NCBI GenBank assembly: GCA_947585605.1
Contig: CANPXC010000002.1
Location: 1-38,862 of the forward strand
DNA: 38,862 nucleotides
Origin: Candidatus Gastranaerophilales bacterium
Lineage (GTDB): Bacteria > Cyanobacteriota > Vampirovibrionia > Gastranaerophilales > Gastranaerophilaceae
Reading direction: 5' to 3'
Both the position numbers and the translations under genes were made by a program. Shown one piece after another: positions 35,561 through 38,862 of the stretch; within the stretch, counting starts at the first letter, position 1, and each line of letters opens with the position of its first letter. The notes under the pieces are model-generated. The model was given only the letters and a program-made list of their open reading frames with translations, did no database searches and had not been told where the DNA came from.

Positions 35561-37178
35561 TTTCACTTTCATTTTTATATGTTACAAAGGCTTGTTTATT
35601 AACGGCCTTTTTAACGTATTTCCTCTTTGTATAAATTATTGATGTTTTGGAATTATTTTTTTGAGAAGAATATTCTTTTGTAATTTGTGCAGCTTTTAGC
35701 AAAACACTTTCGCTTACAGTTTCATTTTTATTATTTAATTTAATAATAACATGCGCGCCTGCGGCATTCAGCGGATGAAACCATAAATCTTCACCCGATG
35801 ATATTTTTGATAATATGTAATCATTTTGTTTTTTGTTTTTGCCTGCATATATTTTAAATCCTTGATATTCAATAAAATCAATATGTTCCGTTTTTTCTTT
35901 TTCAACAGGCTTATTATTCAATTCAGCGTATATGTCGTTTAAATTATCCATATCATCGGCACTATGAGCATAAAAAGCCAATTCTTCAAAATATAATATT
36001 TGAGATTTTGTTTCACTGATTAAAGTTTTAGCATGCTCATTTGCAGATTTTAATTTCTTATAAAGAAGATAATATTTATTTGCATTTTCGCTGACCGAAA
36101 GATTTTCATCCAGTTCAACGGTAATTTTATTACCTTCAAAATCATATAAATCCACTGATTTTTTAACGGGATTAATATAATAAGCATTTGCCATAAGAAC
36201 ATCTGCTTTTAACTTGTAGTTATAGGCATTTTCAATTTTTTCTATTTGAAGTGATTGTTTTTCTTTCAAGGTATTTAATTTTTTTAAGCGGGAGTCAATT
36301 AATCTTATAATTTTTAACCGCAAATTTTCTTTTATAATTTCCGATTGATTGTATGCGAAGTAAGAATCAATCATTTCATTAATTGCAGAAAAAGTATAGC
36401 CGTTATCAAATTTTAAAACGGAAAATTCAGAGTAATCGGCATTAATTGAAGGATAATATTCTTTTAAAGATAAATATTTTTTTAATGCATTAAAAAGCGA
36501 AAGTTTAGAATTATCCTTTAAAGACATGCGGATTTGTTTTAATAAAGGAATTGTAATATAAGCGTATTTTTGAGGAATAAGCACATCAATATCGCCGTCA
36601 GAGGTTTCTTTATCAAACGATTCAAAAGAAACATTCAAAATATCTTTCTTTTTTTGCTTCGGCGGATATGTATAAGGCAATAATCCGGCAAGTTCGCGTT
36701 CTTTACTTTTTTGAGAGCTTACATTATGCGCACAGCCTATTATTACATTAGTATCATAATTATATAAAATAACATTGCTGTACTTTCCCATTAATTCAAA
36801 AGCCAGACACAACACCGATTTATCATTTAATTCATCATAGTATTCAATATAAATTTCAAAAATTCTTTCAAATTTAGGAACCGAAACCTTAATAATTTTG
36901 TTGTTAAGAATATATTTTCTTAACAGCATACAAAACATCGGGGCTGATTTAGGGATAACAATCGAACGTTTTTTTTCATTTTCCTCATTCATAAAACAGA
37001 GGTGATAAAAAGACGGGTTAAAATTGACGTATAATTTACGTGATTGGCCGTCTTTACGGATATGAAAAATCAGTTCATTACGATTTGGCTGCTGAATTTT
37101 TTGAATTTTTGCGCCGGCAAAGAAATCCGAATTTTCTTTTTCAAATAATTTAAGTATTAAAGAATCAAAATTAATCAT
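35550..37178 (-). CDS. rqcH: NFACT-family ribosome quality control protein (RqcH/FbpA-like)
   Basis: NRNELIFHIRKDGQSRKLYVNFNPSFYHL, FELMGKYSNVILYN, GLLPYTYPPKQKK, C-terminal SSGEDLWFHPLNAAGAHVIIKL. Confidence 0.88.
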   Translation of the reverse strand: MINFDSLILKLFEKENSDFFAGAKIQKIQQPNRNELIFHIRKDGQSRKLYVNFNPSFYHLCFMNEENEKKRSIVIPKSAPMFCMLLRKYILNNKIIKVSVPKFERIFEIYIEYYDELNDKSVLCLAFELMGKYSNVILYNYDTNVIIGCAHNVSSQKSKERELAGLLPYTYPPKQKKKDILNVSFESFDKETSDGDIDVLIPQKYAYITIPLLKQIRMSLKDNSKLSLFNALKKYLSLKEYYPSINADYSEFSVLKFDNGYTFSAINEMIDSYFAYNQSEIIKENLRLKIIRLIDSRLKKLNTLKEKQSLQIEKIENAYNYKLKADVLMANAYYINPVKKSVDLYDFEGNKITVELDENLSVSENANKYYLLYKKLKSANEHAKTLISETKSQILYFEELAFYAHSADDMDNLNDIYAELNNKPVEKEKTEHIDFIEYQGFKIYAGKNKKQNDYILSKISSGEDLWFHPLNAAGAHVIIKLNNKNETVSESVLLKAAQITKEYSSQKNNSKTSIIYTKRKYVKKAVNKQAFVTYKNESEIIL

Positions 37179-37194
37179 ACTGGTATAATAAACG

Positions 37195-37227
37195 AAAAAA
37201 GCAATGAATAAAACATTGCTTTTTTTA
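37195..37227. terminator. Intrinsic terminator downstream of the glycine-zipper gene
   Basis: AAAAAAGCAATG-aataaaa-CATTGCTTTTTTT, functional on the minus strand and symmetric. Confidence 0.85.
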
Positions 37228-37248
37228 TATTATATAAAATTAAATAAA

Positions 37249-38202
37249 TTATGCGGCAATATTGCGAATTCTGTCATTAACGATTTTGTATGAAGCGGAA
37301 CTTGCTGAGTTAGCTGCTACATTTGAATCTGAAGCACAAAGTATTCCTTCATGTCTTAAGCCGCCGTTAACACCGCCCATAATCGCACCGACCGCAGCAC
37401 CTACCGCGCTTCCTTCAAGTACAACTCTTGCAAATTCACCAGTATTGAACTTTTTATCTTCCTCAAAAGCACAATCAATGGCGTAATTAGCACCGCATGC
37501 TATAGCACCTGTTTTCATGCCTGTTTTAGCACTTCTGGCAGCGCCGTTTAAAATGTGACGGGACAATCCTGCTTCTCTTTGGGCATTAAATACTCCTTGC
37601 CCCGTACCTGTAGTAGCTGCTGCGATACCGCCCGTAACAGCTCCGCTCAATGCGTCTTGTGCCATTTGTTTTGCGTCAAGCGCATCTCCTTCAACATCAT
37701 TTGTAGCTCTGTCTGTAAACTTAAATGCTGTTTTTGTAACAGCACCGGCTCCGGCGCCAATTCCGACAGCCGCAAGTATCGGGAGCGCAGCTCCTCCGGT
37801 TAATGCCGTAACTGCTGCCACAGCCCCTATTGCAGCTATACCTGTAACGATGTTAGAAAATAAATTTAAACTGCTGTCTTGTTTATTATCATAATTGTCT
37901 ATTTCATTCATTGCTTCTTCAAATGTAACTTCACCGTTTTTATATTTTTCAATAATTTCGTCACATTTTTCCGAGCTTGTTCCTATTCCGACCTTACCTT
38001 TAAAACTATCCCAAGCATTGAGAATAACCCCGTCATCACTTTGTGCATTATTAAGAGCTTCTTCCAGTAATTGAACATTTTTATCCTCATTCATAAAAAT
38101 GCTTGTTCCATCTTGATTTCTTGCAGCTTGTAATCTTTGTATATCTGCACTTGTCAAGACATAAGATGTATTGTTTGTGTCAAAATCTAACTTATTAACC
38201 AT
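37249..38202 (-). CDS. Hypothetical glycine-zipper/Ala-Gly-rich protein
   Basis: IVTGIAAIGAVAAVTALTGGAALPILAAVGIGAGAGAVTK and EGSAVGAAVGAIMGGVNGG glycine-zipper-like segments. Confidence 0.7.
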   Translation of the reverse strand: MVNKLDFDTNNTSYVLTSADIQRLQAARNQDGTSIFMNEDKNVQLLEEALNNAQSDDGVILNAWDSFKGKVGIGTSSEKCDEIIEKYKNGEVTFEEAMNEIDNYDNKQDSSLNLFSNIVTGIAAIGAVAAVTALTGGAALPILAAVGIGAGAGAVTKTAFKFTDRATNDVEGDALDAKQMAQDALSGAVTGGIAAATTGTGQGVFNAQREAGLSRHILNGAARSAKTGMKTGAIACGANYAIDCAFEEDKKFNTGEFARVVLEGSAVGAAVGAIMGGVNGGLRHEGILCASDSNVAANSASSASYKIVNDRIRNIAA

Positions 38203-38337
38203 ACCTTCTACCCAAACAAAATCTAACTACTTACATTTATATAAAGTATTTTTTTAATTAAAAATTTCACGATTGTTACAAATTTTTTACAATTTAAAAA
38301 ACTTTTCAAATAATATTTAATATTATAAAATTAAAGG

Positions 38338-38862
38338 ATGAAAAGATTAATAAAAATAGCATTTATAGCTGCCGTAAATATTATATTAATATTTATATTC
38401 ACAGAATCATTATGTTATTATGCCAATGTTATTGATAATGCAGCCCGCAATGAACAACAGTGGAGCAAATTTTCTTTAATTCAAAAATGGAAATACATTC
38501 GGGAACATTATAAATACAGTTGGTTTAAACTTAAAAGTTTTGATGAAGTCTATGAATTAATCAAGACGTCAAAGTTCAGAAAACCTGAAGGTTTAAATTA
38601 TAAAAAACGCCCGATATTATTAATGGGATGTTCATTTGCATACGGATTTGGCTTAAATGAGAATGAAGGCCCGGGGCCTGTATTATCACATTATACAAAA
38701 AGACCTTTATATAACAGAGCTTTTCAATGGTGGTGGGGCGTTCAGACAATGTTATATCAAGCAAGACGCCAAGATTTCTATAAAAAAGTGCCGAATCCCG
38801 AATATGTAATTTATATATTTATTGATGACCACATTTCAAGAATGCGCACAAGCGTTGTAGAG
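38338..38862 (+). CDS. SGNH/GDSL-like protein (paralog 3), truncated by window end; absent from the supplied ORF track
   Basis: ATG at 38338 opens to the window end: MKRLIKIAFIAAVNIILIFIFTESLCYYANV...RPILLMGCSFAYGFGLNENEGPGPVLSHYTKRPLYN...EYVIYIFIDDHISRMRTSVVE. Confidence 0.8.
   Translation, partial: MKRLIKIAFIAAVNIILIFIFTESLCYYANVIDNAARNEQQWSKFSLIQKWKYIREHYKYSWFKLKSFDEVYELIKTSKFRKPEGLNYKKRPILLMGCSFAYGFGLNENEGPGPVLSHYTKRPLYNRAFQWWWGVQTMLYQARRQDFYKKVPNPEYVIYIFIDDHISRMRTSVVE

Overview
This is a 38.9 kb AT-rich bacterial chromosome segment. Gene content and style suggest a gut Gastranaerophilales/Melainabacteria-like genome, but that is an inference I could not test. Housekeeping and metabolic genes (valS 3' end, DHH phosphoesterase, SNF2 helicase, AGCS and APC transporters, pilT, mlaE-type permease, mutL, bioA-bioD, dxs, rqcH/NFACT, tRNA-Gly, tRNA-Leu) alternate with single accessory genes for surface-glycan modification (three SGNH-like paralogs, an FkbM-like protein, a GT39-like membrane protein, an RgpF-like protein) and with lineage-restricted hypothetical proteins. 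The strongest observations are these. (1) Poly-G tracts of G9 and G10 lie inside two surface-glycan genes of an AT-rich genome; hand translation shows that a +1 or -1 change in either tract leads to a stop within about 20 codons, which suggests phase variation. (2) An AdcR/ZitR-like MarR regulator, with two TTAAC-NN-GTTAA-type operators flanking its promoter, precedes an HMA protein and a P1B-2-type (Zn/Cd/Pb) ATPase, an unusual pairing of a zinc-uptake-type regulator with a probable exporter. (3) A structured GC-rich element lies immediately 3' of tRNA-Gly, bounded by a duplication of the tRNA 3' end. (4) A HExxH protein carries ten STTA repeats whose wobble positions are scrambled. (5) A tandem overlapping paralog pair sits divergent to a UPF0489/arginase-fold-like gene. 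(6) A promoter, mini-ORF and terminator unit lies upstream of dxs.
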